Origin: Talaromyces rugulosus
Lineage: Eukaryota; Ascomycota; Eurotiomycetes; Eurotiales; Trichocomaceae
DNA length: 64,000 bases
Direction of reading: 5' to 3'
NCBI RefSeq assembly: GCF_013368755.1
Contig: NC_049562.1
Span: 930,001 to 994,000 of the forward strand
Every line of letters begins with the position of its first letter. The stretch's first letter is position 1. Both the position numbers and the translations under genes were made by a program. The notes beneath the pieces were generated by a model. The model was not told the DNA's origin, ran no database searches, and saw only the letters and a list, made by a program, of their open reading frames with translations. Of this stretch, positions 23,503 through 35,504 are shown one piece after another.

Positions 23503-23851
23503 GGTCAATAGTACATATGGAGTTGAGGGCCTGATTTGGGTTCATTGCTTAGTAAATTTTCGGTTGAGAAAACATTCTTAAAGGCTTTTGGATATGATTA
23601 TGAAGAAATGAGGAAATGATAATAATACGAATACCAGATGCTATTTCTAATAAATTGATAAATTGACGAGTAAAAAAGTTGTGTTGCCGTGGGACTGGCG
23701 TCGAGCACGCAACCAGCGCTACTATGACAGCGATCTCGGCGGGGAGCCCGAACCCGATAAGCACTTGAACCCAGTCGCAACAACCAAAGGCCTGCCACAA
23801 TCCTCCTCCTCCTCTCTCTCTCCCTCCACGCTCCCCTGATTTTTTGCGTTC
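23503..23851. other. intergenic region / aminotransferase leader
   Basis: CT-rich just upstream of ATG 23852 (23803-23840). No gene. Confidence 0.45.
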
Positions 23852-25774
23852 ATGACTTTTCTAATACGGCAGCACCAACCAGCCGTTCACATCTTGGCTT
23901 CGCAGCTTTCCGGAACTCTCTCTTCTCCGCTCCGACGAACAACCTCACCCCGCATTATTCTGCGCGACTCTTTCCGAGCCATGTCGGCCACTACAGCTCG
24001 TGCAGACCCGTTTAAGCCTGCAGCGAGAGTCGCTGGGCAGCGTCAAGATGTCTGGTGTGTTTGGCCTTGTTTCACTATTTCTCTTCAAGGCCGGGTGCTG
24101 AGCTGAGCTTGTTGCTTGTTTAGGTCCATCGTCAACGAGGCCGCTGCCGCGTCTCCGGTCCAGCCAATTGTGAATATGGGACAAGGCTTTTTGTAAGATT
24201 CACAATACCATTCCAAATGTGCATACGTGGCTAATCATCTGTGGCTTTTCAGTGGCTATAACCCTCCCAAGTTTGCGTTGGATGCGGCCAAAGAGGCCCT
24301 CGATAAAGTCGATTGCAATCAGTACTCACCAACCAAGGTATTAATACTGCTATCACGTTCGCATATGCGATTTGTAAGCTCATAGTTACTTTCAGGGCCG
24401 GCCGCGGTTGAAGAAAGCTCTTGCCAACGCTTATTCCAAATCCCTGGGTCGCGAACTCGACCCAGAGACTGAGGTCTCCATCACGACTGGCGCAAATGAA
24501 GGTAGGCTGATTTATTGTGTAAATCGTGAAGAGACTAGGAGTTTAGCATTGCTAATTCGATAATTGATAGGCATGTTGAGCGCATTTATGGCCTTTATTG
24601 AACCAGGCGATGAAGTCATCATCTTCGAACCCTTTTTCGACCAGTCAGTACTTCGATGTTGTGCTCCCCAAAATAACTCCAAAACTAATGAAATGCATCA
24701 TCTCCAGGTACATCAGCAACATCGAGATGCCAGGAGGCACAATCCGCTACGTCCCTCTTCACCCTCCGAAAGACGGTGCTACGCGCACATCCTCGGCCGC
24801 TGAATGGAAAGTCGACTTTGACCAATTGGAGCAGACAATTAACTCCAAGACAAAGATGATTGTTCGTTGATCACCCCGCTATCTATCCAGAAACTACATA
24901 CTGACTAGCCTCTTCAGGTTCTCAACACGCCGTAAGCTACAAATTACTTCTACAAACATATAGGTCAACCAAAACCTGACTGTTTACCAGACATAACCCC
25001 GTCGGAAAGGTCTTCTCGCGCGAGGAGCTCGAACGCATTGGCGCGCTCGCTACCAAGCACAACCTCATCATCTTGTCGGATGAGGTCTACGATCGGCTGT
25101 TCTACGTGCCATTCACCAGCATCGCCACGTTGTCGCCAGAACTGTATGAACGCACGCTCACCGTGGGATCCGCTGGCAAAGCTTTTTACGCCACGGGCTG
25201 GCGCGTTGGATATCTCATCGGCCCTCCACACCTAGTCAAGTATGTGGCTGCGGCGCATACTCGCATCTGCTACAGTAGCGTGTCTCCGTTGCAAGAAGCC
25301 TCAGCCGTGGCGTTTGAAAAGGCCGAGGGCGAGGGTTTCTGGGAGCAGTCCCGGGACGAAATGAGAGGCAAGGTCGATCTCTTTTGCAAGGTTTTCGACG
25401 AGCTGAACATTCCCGTGAGTATTTATCTTCTTATGCAAGACTACCAAAAGTGCTTGTCCCATTAATAATGAATAAATGAACAGTACTCCGATCCCGAAGG
25501 CGGCTATTTTGTGCTAGCCAACATGGCCTCCGTTAAACTCCCTGAAGACTACCCCTTTCCTCCACACGTCGCTAACCGGCCGCGTGACTTTAAGCTAGCC
25601 TGGTTCCTCATCAAGGAAGTCGGTGTGGCCGCTATCCCGCCAACTGAGTTCTACACTGACAAGAACGCGCATATCGCCGAGGATTACCTGCGGTTTGCCG
25701 TGTGCAAGAATGATGATGTTCTCGAAACGGCCAAGGAACGGTTGAGGGGGTTGAAGAAGTATATTACGCAGTGA
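23852..25774 (+). CDS. bna3: kynurenine aminotransferase-like PLP enzyme (Bna3 type)
   Basis: Nine exons: 23852-24054, 24124-24192, 24253-24337, 24396-24501, 24571-24643, 24708-24861, 24918-24931, 24991-25414 and 25484-25774. All phases agree. Exon 7 is only 14 nt (VLNTP before HNPVGKVF). The class I aminotransferase fold is clear: GQGF..GYNPP, a CNQYSPTKGRPRLKKA motif, NTPHNPVGK, DEVYDRLFY, and the PLP-binding lysine in GSAGKAFYATGWRVGY. The N-terminal 45 residues are Arg/Ser-rich and could be a mitochondrial presequence, with an internal ATG (MSATTARADPF) for a cytosolic form, as known for some Bna3 enzymes. Predicted reaction: kynurenine plus a 2-oxo acid to kynurenic acid; cysteine-conjugate lyase side activity is possible. 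Confidence 0.9.
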
Positions 25775-26833
25775 TATATGCCTTGAAAACGACATGTAGC
25801 ACTTGAAACAGAGGATTTACCAAAAAAAAAGTAGGGCAAATTAGGTTTAAAAGAAGGTATATAGACAGTGAAATCGTTGCGAATACGAATTATTATTATT
25901 GTAATATCTTTAACCTTTGATAATATAATAATAAAATTGTAAAAATCAGTGCATATGAAGCTGCATGAACTAGATTGCATTAATTTATTCTAATCTTTTC
26001 TGAAATTTAAAATGACACTGAACGATCTTTTGATATTCTCACCATGAGGACACCAGCATATGCTAATGCTATAATATCCTGTAATTATGGAAGTACACTT
26101 ATGTATATAGTGTGACGGCTGCTGGGGCCGAGGCCATCACCAAAGGTAGGAGCTGCCTCAGGCCCAGGTAGAAAGGGCATCAACCCTAACCCGCGGTGCC
26201 AGATCTGGGAATAGCCTCACCCCGGGGCCATAAGGGGTCAAGCTGGTTACCTAATCCCACAAGGTAAAACCTTCCCACAGGCCCTAATTTGATTCGCTCC
26301 CCAGGCTTGTTGTTCTAGAGAATAGTACCCATAGATAGGAATTCAATATCTTTGGAAAGGCACGTCACATTAGGTCACTTACTCTATACTTATTCGGCAG
26401 AATACTACCAACGAACACCCTTTCCAAAAAGAACGAGTGATACGTTTTGACAAGATGGTTAAGAGATAACCCCTGCTTATCTAGATTTAATATCCATTTA
26501 ATAAGCGATTCCTCTTTGAATTCAGTCAATTTATGGTTATTGATATATTTTTAAGATCTTTCTTAAGTGCCTTGCATCCGAATTTTATTTCAGTAACACG
26601 ACTAATACTTATCACCATCCGAGCTTTAGGTTCCGTTCAATTTTCTATCGACTTCTATGCTTGGTTCCTTGTTTGAGACGAAGTAGCTAATATCCACAGG
26701 CCTGACATCAATTGTGTTTGGATTGTTTGCACCCCGCTGACATACTTGGCCAGGGCTGCGGACTCCGAACTTACAACGTTCGCCAACGTTCTCCAATTTG
26801 AATAATCCCACCAGTGGTGGACGAAGCACCATA
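25775..26833. other. intergenic region
   Basis: About 1 kb of mostly AT-rich DNA without a gene. It contains the GC-richer repeat-like tract described separately. Confidence 0.5.
26111..26450. repeat. possible solo LTR or other repeat remnant
   Basis: Base composition changes abruptly at 26111, where TGTGACGGCTGCTGGGGCC begins inside AT-rich flanks. About 180 bp are GC-rich, with runs such as CCCCGGGGCC, before the sequence fades to AT-rich. LTRs begin with TG, but no matching CA end or target duplication could be fixed, so the right boundary is a guess. Confidence 0.25.
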
Positions 26834-29238
26834 ATGAACATTGATGATACCGATATTACTAGAGCTATTGCTCCAGAGACTTCGACCAAGCGAAGCAGAA
26901 CCCAGCTCAGCTGCACCCATTGTCGCCAAGCGAAGCTGAAATGCAATCGAGAAAGGCCATGTTCGCAGTGTGTTAAGAGAGGGCGCTCCTCTTTATGCAC
27001 GTTCCTTCCCCCAGTTGCACGCAAGAAACAAGCTGTAAGCATACGAAACCGATTGAAACATCTGGAAAGCCTTGTCAAAGGGGCAATGGCAAGCCAGCCA
27101 TCAGATGAACCTAGTGATCCTGGGAGTAAATCGCACTCGCCCTTATCGGATCGAACTTCTCATGCCGAAATAGGCATTTCTGAGACGTCTGGGCGAGTTA
27201 TTCTGGGATCGAATGACGCTACCTATGTTGGGGCCACCCACTGGGCCGCAATTCTTGACGATGTAGGATTATTGTATATGTTTCCCGTTCACTGTACCTC
27301 ATTCGACTGATTCTTTTCAGATTGAAGAAGTGAAAGGTTACTTTAGCGAAACCGGGGAGGAGACCTCGCTGGGTGATCATGATCTCTCTCTGCTCTTCAA
27401 CAGCACTGGATCGACTGCCACTAGGGAGGACCTCTTGGCCGCGCTACCTGAGCCAAACATAGTAAATCGATTGGTATCTCGATACTTTAACTCCAATAGC
27501 CCTGCGATGCGTGAGATCTGCCTGGTTACATGTCGACACCTTGCATATTTTTACTAAAAGTTTTTCAGATATTATTCATAAGCCTACATTTCAAAAGAAC
27601 GTATGTAATGGCGGAATTTCCTTACGTTAAATTGCCCTACTACTAATATGATAATAGTACAAGAAGTTTTGGGCCGATCCCAGCAGCAGCCCAATTAGTT
27701 TTATTGCATTAATATACTCTATGATGTGTCTAGGAATCTTTGCCGAGCTGGGAGCTGGTGAAGAAAATGCCGACGTCAGTAGCACTCCGACGGAGACGAT
27801 ACAGATTTATCGTAGATGTTGTGCACAGTGCTTGGCGCTATCCAACTATGCCGAACATCCAGGTACCTATACTCTCGAGACGTTTCTCTTATATATGGAA
27901 TGCGAATTCGTCCTTAGCAAGGGAGATCAGATGAGCTGCTATTTGATAGGTGGCGTTGCAGTCCGTTTGGCGTTACGAATGGGCCTCCATCGAGATTCGG
28001 AGAATGTTCAAGGCAATATTACACCATACCAAGGCGAGATACGGCGTCGAGTCTGGCATCTCCTGGTACAGATGGATTTGCTCGTCAGCTTCCATAATGG
28101 TCTGCCGTCGATGGTTCAAGCTGTCAAAAGCGATACTCAGGAACCATTGAACCTGCTGGATCAGGATTTTGATGAGGATTCGACCGAATTGCCACCCTCC
28201 AGACCGGAGACCGAAATCACATGCATGTCATACACACTCGCCAAGGGTCGACTAGCTCGTGTTTTTGGAAAAATTATCGAGCAGGCAAACCTCTTGACAC
28301 TCCCAAGCTATACTGAGGTGACAGCATTGGACCAGGAACTGCAGCAAGCCTTTTCCGCAACCCCGCCTTTTCTTTGTGTCGTGCCGATGGATCATTGCAT
28401 CACCGACACCGCTGAGCTCGTTATAAGGCGATTTAGTCTGGCAGTGCTTTTTCAGAAATCTCGATGCATCTTACATCGCAAATATCTCATGAAACAAAAA
28501 GAGAATGTTGATTTTTCATACTCGAAGAAATCAGCAATAGACGCTTCAAGAGAGCTTCTTCGAATGCAATCCGAAGTTCACGACGCTACTCAGCCAGGCG
28601 GCCTTCTGTACAAAGACCGGTGGGTAATTTCGTCACTGGCAATGCACGACCTTCTCCTCGCAGCGGTGATACTATACTTGTGTCTCATCCAGGAGAGTAT
28701 AGACGTTTCTCCCACTCTGAGAGATCAGCAGACACCAAACACTCATCAGACAGAGATAATAGAAGCTCTAGAAGGGTCATGTAGGATTTGGTTTGAGACA
28801 AGAAGCATGTCGGTTGATACAAGAAAAGCCTATGATGTTCTAGATAACACTTGAAACGAGTGCACTCCATCTTCCAGCGCCATGGCTTAGAGACGGATGT
28901 CTGCACTGGGGTGGATGACGCTATCACCCTGGGTCGTTTCGGCGGAGGGCAGTTTGAAGGATTGGGTGACGCTTTTCCCTTTCCAAGTCCCACGATACAG
29001 TCTAATATCGATTTTGTGTCTATGCCCCCGGATATTATTGGAGAAATAACTGATATCTCAATGGATTTCGATTGGGTTTGTGAGACCAGCTCTAAGGACT
29101 GTAGAACTGATAAAGCTGACTTTTCAATAGGATTTTTTCGACAACCACGTGCGACATACTCAGATAAATAACCAGTCTTGGCCAGATACCCCTTTCCACA
29201 ATTTCAATTCCAGAGAGGAGAATAATTCCAGTCCCTGA
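26834..29238 (+). CDS. Zn2Cys6 fungal transcription factor with a frameshift near its 3' end
   Basis: Exons 26834-27262, 27321-27510, 27569-27600 and 27658 onward, then an intron at 29076-29130 and a last exon 29131-29238. The cluster CTHCRQAKLKCNRERPCSQC..C (residues 27-55) is followed by a coiled linker (RNRLKHLESLV) and a fungal-specific transcription factor domain with MHIIHKPTFQKN and CLGIFAELGAG. In frame 1, translation stops at 28852-28854 (615 aa), but frame 3 continues at 28851 with LKRVHSIFQRHGL and, after the intron, ends in DWDFFDNH, a tail typical of these factors. So one base appears lost around 28845-28850, or is a sequence error. It converges with the dehydrogenase gene 57 bp away, which it may once have controlled. 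Confidence 0.8.
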
Positions 29239-29295
29239 ACGGGAAACTATTGTATCAATGTAAAATACAGATCATCAACCGTCTGTAATATAACG

Positions 29296-30476
29296 TTACT
29301 GAAATCTTATTGTCTCTCGCTCACAATAATCCACGAACATCTTCGCTCCGCCACTTCCACCTTCTTCTTTACTCTTGAGGCCGTCGGTGACATATCCAGG
29401 CACCTCCGCAATCCTTCCCCAAGCCAACACATATCCACCATTGTTCTCTGCCTTGAGTTTTGGAGAGAATCCGGCAAAAAGTTCGGAGTAGGCGCCATAG
29501 ACAGGGCCCTTGAAGAGTAATTTCTATAGGGACTGTTAGCGACGAAAGCTTTCTCGCTGGGTGAAGGCGGGGTTAAGAGATACCATTCCCACTCGAGCGG
29601 AAACAGCCATGTTCCGTTGCAGTTCAGTTCGCATCAGCCCTGGATGGACAGACTAGGCATAATCAATCGGCGCAATTCTATACAAGGGAAGTCGTTATCG
29701 CTTAGACTCACCACACTTAGAATACATTTGTTCGCGAGGCGATTTGCAAATTCGGCTGCCAACCATGTCCCGCCAACCTTAGTCTGCATGTAATTGTCCC
29801 CAGGCTTACTTTGCATATAATTATCTCCCGGTAAAATCTTGGGGTTGCCATCGCCATCGAACGACATTGCACTTGTAGGCGTGAACAACTGCATGAGTGC
29901 CACAACAAAAACAACCCTGACGCTGAACGGAGAACTTAATGCAGCTGTTCGGATGAGAATCGGCTCAAGGAGTTTCGTGAGGAGATACGGTCCCAGGCAA
30001 TTCGTGACCATTTCAAGATCATGACCCTGTAGTATATTCTCGTCAACTGCCATAGCCACAGAGTATTCTGTAGACGGATTCTAACAGACCTGCTTTCCCT
30101 TACTTCCTACAGGAGTATTCATGACCCCTGCATTGTTGACCAGGAGGTCCAGCCGGATTTCCTGTCGCAGAAATTCCTCGACGGCCGCCTTCACCGTGTT
30201 CAGGTCTGCTAGGTCGACTACCATGGGTTTCAGGATTCCTTTGGCTTTTCTTCCACTTGTCTGGGCCTTGATCTTCTCGATGGCACCTTCGCATCTTGGG
30301 ACTGAACGGGCAGTAACGTATACACTCCCACCTGCCACATAAAGCATCTTGGAGAGTTCAAACCCTACTCCAGATGCTGCGCCTGTTATTATGAAGACTT
30401 TACCTGTAAGAACTGGTAGATCTTTTTCCGTGAAAGATGGAACAGGGGGAAATATGGCTGATAACAAGGAGACCAT
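29296..30476 (-). CDS. short-chain dehydrogenase/reductase with duplicated YxxxK motif
   Basis: Exons 30476-30090, 30026-29712, 29652-29584 and 29523-29296 (332 aa); introns 30027-30089, 29653-29711 and 29524-29583. The Rossmann nucleotide site is ITGAASGVG (residues 30-38) and NNAGV is at 114-118. The catalytic motif occurs twice in tandem, PGDNYMQSK and PGDNYMQTK (Tyr199/Lys203 and Tyr208/Lys212), encoded by a diverged 27-bp duplication at 29778-29831. The preceding strand reads VVFVVALMQLF where relatives have a VSS-type catalytic Ser, which seems replaced by Val/Ala. The enzyme resembles fungal retinol-dehydrogenase-like SDRs. Activity is doubtful. The ATG at 30476 is the first in frame; upstream codons open only from TTG. 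Confidence 0.85.
29778..29831 (-). repeat. 27-bp tandem duplication within the dehydrogenase active site
   Basis: Units 29778-29804 and 29805-29831 match at 21 of 27 bases and encode PGDNYMQTK and PGDNYMQSK. Changes are mostly synonymous, so the copies have diverged while the amino acids were kept. Confidence 0.85.
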
Positions 30477-31706
30477 AATTGATGGAACATAGGCGCTAAA
30501 GCTGATATTGCATAAAATGAGTTCTTGTTTATTCTGAGTGTAGGAATAGATGGGTGTCAACTGGGTTTGGTCTAAACACGCGAGTCAAGAATGCCTCTAA
30601 GAACCCGACTCTATATACAATTTCATGAAATGGAAATCATGCTTTCATATTTATATTCCGTCTCGTCCTAGCGGACATACTGCTTTCTCACTAATTCCGC
30701 TCCATGCCAACGGACATAAGTCACATACGGAAAAATAACGGATTATGGTTTTCCCTAAGCCGTCTCCACGTGACTTCCACGCAAAATTCCGTGGGTCCAA
30801 AAATCTGGCTAACATTTTGTCATTTTTTTTAAAAAAAAACATGTATATTATTATTATATATACATCTCGCAATGTTACAGGCTGGATGCAGGAAGTCAAA
30901 AGAGCAAGGGCATGGTTTGATTTCTAACTAAGATAATAACTGACTAAGGAAACTATCTGATAAAAAGAGGAAAGCAGGCCTATTGATATCTACTTCTTTA
31001 TAGAATTCCTATAAAAATCACTGTTAATTTACTATGGCTTAAAAGATTAAATAAAGAAAGCATATGTCGGAAGAATTGATAACGCTTAGCTAATAGATAT
31101 AGCAGCGGATGCTAGTTATAAACAAAGATTATTTACGAGTCTGTCTATAGAACGCAGAATGGTATGGAGTTGCAAAGATGAGGCTCTTGCACAGAGAGTA
31201 TTCGACGTTGACACCACATGTGCAGAGTCTCTGAGAGGGATTTTGTGTAGGGAACTACAATTGATCCAGTCGTCCCGTGTACACGAGTATTTATACCTCC
31301 TTGTCGACTGATCGGTCTTGGTTTTGTGCCTGGCTTGGAGGGAATGAAGATGGTTTGTCAAAACTACAGTGCGAAGCGAGCACTTGAGATGGTAAGAGAA
31401 CTGATCTATGGAAAAATAAGTTGGGTAATACATCTTATTAGAAAAAACTCTTACATCAGCTTATCACATAAGTTAAGTGTAAAATCGAAATAAACTCCTA
31501 AGAGAAAAAAAGAATAGACCACGAAGTATTATCCAGTATATCAAAACAAAACTACTATGCTAACAATAACTACATATGTAACATTTGAACACCTCGCAAA
31601 ACTCAAAAACATATATTTCAAATCCCGAAAGAAAGTGAGTGATTGACACAATTCTTCCGGTCAATACTGTAAATAATACAAATCATCAAGTCATAAAGTA
31701 CACCCC
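30477..31706. other. AT-rich intergenic region
   Basis: 1.2 kb upstream of the dehydrogenase and downstream of the Mug190-like gene. Very AT-rich, especially 30820-31080 and 31430-31640. No gene or structured repeat recognised. Confidence 0.5.
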
Positions 31707-34700
31707 TCAGGCACCGGTCTCAGTCTCCACGCCGGGCTCCCGGCCAGTCAAGTCACCCATACCAAACTTCTTCTTCAGCTTCTTCAGCGCAAAAGAAGCC
31801 TCGTCTTTGGCAAAGGAGGCATTACGGGCGGGTTTCCACTGCATTAAACCGCGCTGTTTGCGATGCTCGCTACGCTTGTTGGATCTGTTTCCAGCTCTAG
31901 ATGATTGGCCAGCACTAGAGCTCGTTGTGAGGCCGGTGCTGTTGGTTTTGGTATCATCGTCATCGTCGTCGGAACTATCATCGTCGTTGTCTTCAGCGTC
32001 GTCGTTGTCGTCATCATTTTCAGCTACATGGTTGCTTTCATCGATAGCTCCATTGATAGCTTCATTGGTCGTGGGTTTTCCATTGACGAAATCGATTGGG
32101 TCTTCGCCGAATGTGCCGCTCCAGTCGACACCATCTTTTGCAACCCATCGCTTGCGTTCTGATGGATTGGCCTCCCGGATCACGTCGCGGCCCTGGACCA
32201 GCGATTTCTCGTGCATCTCACGGACGGCCTTTGGGATTTCAACTGAGACATACCTAGATCGCACACCTTCAGCCTGACAAGCCTCCCACGTCTCAAACGT
32301 CTCTCGACTGTCGTTGTCTGTAACAAAATGCTCATGGGACTCATCCATCCCGGGCGAGAACCGTCCGGTGAACTGAATGCGTCCGACTTCGGTCAGATCG
32401 TCCAGTGTATCCAGGCCCAGCGTGTGTGCGTTTTCCTCGGTGATGTAGTTCTGGACCAGTCGGTCACCGCGCTTCGTCGTCCAGATTGGGATATCAACCG
32501 AGGTATTTTCGTTATCGACGAGATGCTGAAGCCAAAGCGTTGCATAAGCGGCAGTACTGCGTTTTCCTGGGAGTCGAATTTCAAAGACAACCGGAGAGCG
32601 ATAGCGGTGTTTGACTGGCAGTCGAGGTTTCCTTGACTCGTCGGACAAATCGAAATACTGGCTGTCGCCGTCCTGCTTGCACAACTTTTTTGAGATCTTG
32701 CCTGTGCTGCCACCGGTACGAAGCCAGAGCTTGGCTGTCTGCGAGAAACCTTTCAGGGTGATACGATCAGAAAGGAACTCAAAAGTGCCAACGTCCCATC
32801 CGAGCATGCTGGGAGGAAGCCTGGTTTCTACGCTTCGGAACAACAAGGAAATGCGGATTCGGCCAAATCCAATGCCTCCATCCAGCGGATACCATCGTGT
32901 CACTTGGGAGCTGGTCTTCATCAAGTCGGAAAGCTTCAAAGACACAACACCCAGGATCGGATCATGTTCGCGGTGTCGCTGGTCACGCACAGTGACTGTA
33001 ACGATGGAAGAGCGCCAGTCGCGGACAAATCTTTCGGTGCCTGCGTTGAAAATCGGTCTGCTACTCACGGCTTTGGGGCGAGTTCGATAAACCTGTGGCA
33101 GGTTAGAACTGGTTTTATTTTAAGACAGAAAAGAAATAAGACTTACCAATTGATCATTGAGGAGAAGCGTGCAATAACTGGTGGGAAGTTCCTTGCCCTG
33201 CTCTTCAGTATTCTCTCCGTACGACTTGGCTGGCTCGAATTCTTTGCCCTTGCGACTACCTTGCGTGCCTTTGATGTTTTCTAACTGCAGACTGACTATC
33301 TGGTGGATCACGATGCTGCAGATACCGCTCGGCCAGAGTGGATCTGGCGGAGTATGGGTGACGGCATCCTCCTCGTCGGTGTTAATGATACCTTTTTCGT
33401 CTTGCAGCGCAGGGTCGTGGCGGAGATTTTCAGGAAGTTCTCGGTTTTTTCCGTCTGTTCGAAGCTCGGGTCTCATGCGTGGCTTGCCAAAGTATCCGAC
33501 TTCCCAACGCAGCTCTCCGGGCATACTACTGTCGTCGTCCATCCCTTTTAGTTTGGATACCTGTTGATACATTTTGCCCGGGTGCTGAATCAATTCCTGG
33601 ATAGAGAGTTCTACCTTACCCACGATATCATCGGCAGAGTTGCGATCTGAATCCCATAATTCAACACTAAGCTGTTCATCAGCTTTGATCAGCTCTGGAG
33701 TCACCAGCAAGGCGGCTGTCTCTTCCCATATAGGATTCAAGTCATCTGTAATGACACGGGTACAGTACATGGGTTTGCCGTATTTCGAGAACGAGAGGTT
33801 AATATAAGGATCGCTGCCTCCACCATTGCTTCCTCTGCGGTCCTGCTTGCTGAGACCGACAGCACGGTGAATACGGATCCAGAACACTCCGAGTGCCAAA
33901 GTGTCTTTTTGAATGTCATCACCCTTGAGCATCATGCTCAAATCTAGAGACATCGACTTGGGAGCCACGTAGAGACTAGCAGCTGCTCCGATAGCGTAGT
34001 TGACAAAGTTGGAAATCAGCGGCAAATTCAAGATGTTGACGCCTTTCTTGACAAGTGGGACACAGCCAGCACGCACATGAGGAAGACCCATGAAAGTGAA
34101 AGTCACTGATTTAGCAAATGGGGGCTGTGGTGTCATCTGGAAGCGGAGCCGAACGGTCCCAATCAACTCAATCAACTCGGTGAAGATGGGGAAGGGAACT
34201 CCAAAAAGGCCCTTCATCCCTAGATAAAACACCAACTGCATGTGCATATTGCGGGCCTTTTCAGAAGCGCTCTCTCCTGTCGGCTGTGCATGGTAGGCGA
34301 ACGAGACTTCGAGGTTGTAGTAATCTCCGCCTTCCTCGTCGGCAGCAGCTTCCTGGGGATCTTTGTTTTTCTTGTCTTCTTTCCGGATGTTCTCCTTCAT
34401 GTCCTGAACATGATCGTCTGGAAGAGACCGGATGCTGAGAATTCTGATAGGGTTGTTGCCCTGGTCGATTTCGGAAACGCGAACGTTCTCAATGACGCCC
34501 GGCACAGAAGCTTGCATGATATCCTCGATTGTGTCAGCAACACCAGCGAACATTTCAGGATTCAAGAGGCCCCAAGTGACACCCAAGAGGGCATTCATCC
34601 ATTCCACGGACTCGGGAAGGAGATTAGCAGTTGCCTAGGAAAATGGTCAGTAAATTAATTGTATGTTCGTTTGGAATATCAACATACCGTTTCACCTCGA

Positions 34701-35504
34701 AGCTTTTCACTATGCCATTCATACTCGCGGCCACTTCGAACAACCTCTTTCATCCATAGATAGACGCCTGACGCAAGGCAGAAAGACAGGGGAACAAGAC
34801 CCCAAAGGGAGCCGCCAAAGGCCCGTCCCAGGACAATGACCGCAAGGGCTATTCCAGCCGCAAGGCCATTTGCTCGCTTTTCCAGCTCCTTAAACATCGG
34901 CTGATAGCTAACTGACGGGGTTGGGTGGAAAAGAATGTTTGTTTTTTCTCCATGGATGGGCACATCGGAAGTAGTGCCCTGTGCGATGGGCTCTGGAGGA
35001 GCAGTGATGTCCTGGTTGTTTTTGTACTCTGCAAATTCTTGCGATGGGTCTGTCTTGACGGTCTGGAGCAGATGTTATTAGGCGTGATGTCAATGCCACA
35101 TATTTATGCCGTACTTACCGTTGGCTTATCGAGGTTTGCATTTGGAACGGTGAGCTGTAGCAAGCGTATGAGCATCATGTATCTTCTTCCTTTACCAGAC
35201 ATAGACGGCTTACTGATGGGCTTTCGATGTCTTCCATGTATTCCTTGCCAACATCTGCGATACTGACCTCTCGTCCTGTCACCGGGTCTGTGACCTGACG
35301 GGCCTTCTTGTTGGCAAGCTCGGCCACTTCACGGTCGACAGCCTGCTTGCTCTTGTTGGCATCCTGCTGTCTGCGCTTGATTTCATCGTCAATTTGCTGG
35401 TCACGGTCTCTTTTATCTTGATCGAGGTTCTCGACGAATTTCTGGATAGTAGGGATTGGATTCGCAGCGCTCCAATGGCCGCCCGATCCACCTTGAGGAG
35501 CCAT
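31707..35504 (-). CDS. mug190: Mug190-like SMP/C2-domain membrane protein
   Basis: Exons 35504-35214, 35154-35119 (36 nt), 35062-34688, 34634-33147 and 33092-31707 (1191 aa), all phase 0. The N-terminus is a charged coiled coil. A hydrophobic hairpin (LAAGIALAVIVLGRAFGG..LVPLSFCLASGVYLW) lies at about residues 173-210. It is followed by an SMP-type lipid-binding domain (WMNALLGVTWGLLNPEMF to about 430). The first C2 domain (GVFWIRIHRAVGL..SDPYINL..LNPIWEE) and a second, more divergent one lie on either side of residue 620. The C-terminus has an Asp/Glu run and a basic tail. Architecture and length match S. pombe Mug190 and resemble tricalbins/extended synaptotagmins, which tether ER to other membranes and move lipids. 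Contact site here is unknown. Confidence 0.88.

Noticed and set aside
28781..28860. An intron that would join frames 1 and 3 in the Zn2Cys6 factor
   Set aside because: Phase fits, but it would remove the conserved ARKAxxVL-like helix (DTRKAYDVLD); a one-base deletion is simpler.
31639..32277. 212-codon plus ORF antisense to the Mug190-like gene
   Set aside because: Complement of the Asp-rich tail, giving a Ser/Leu shadow.
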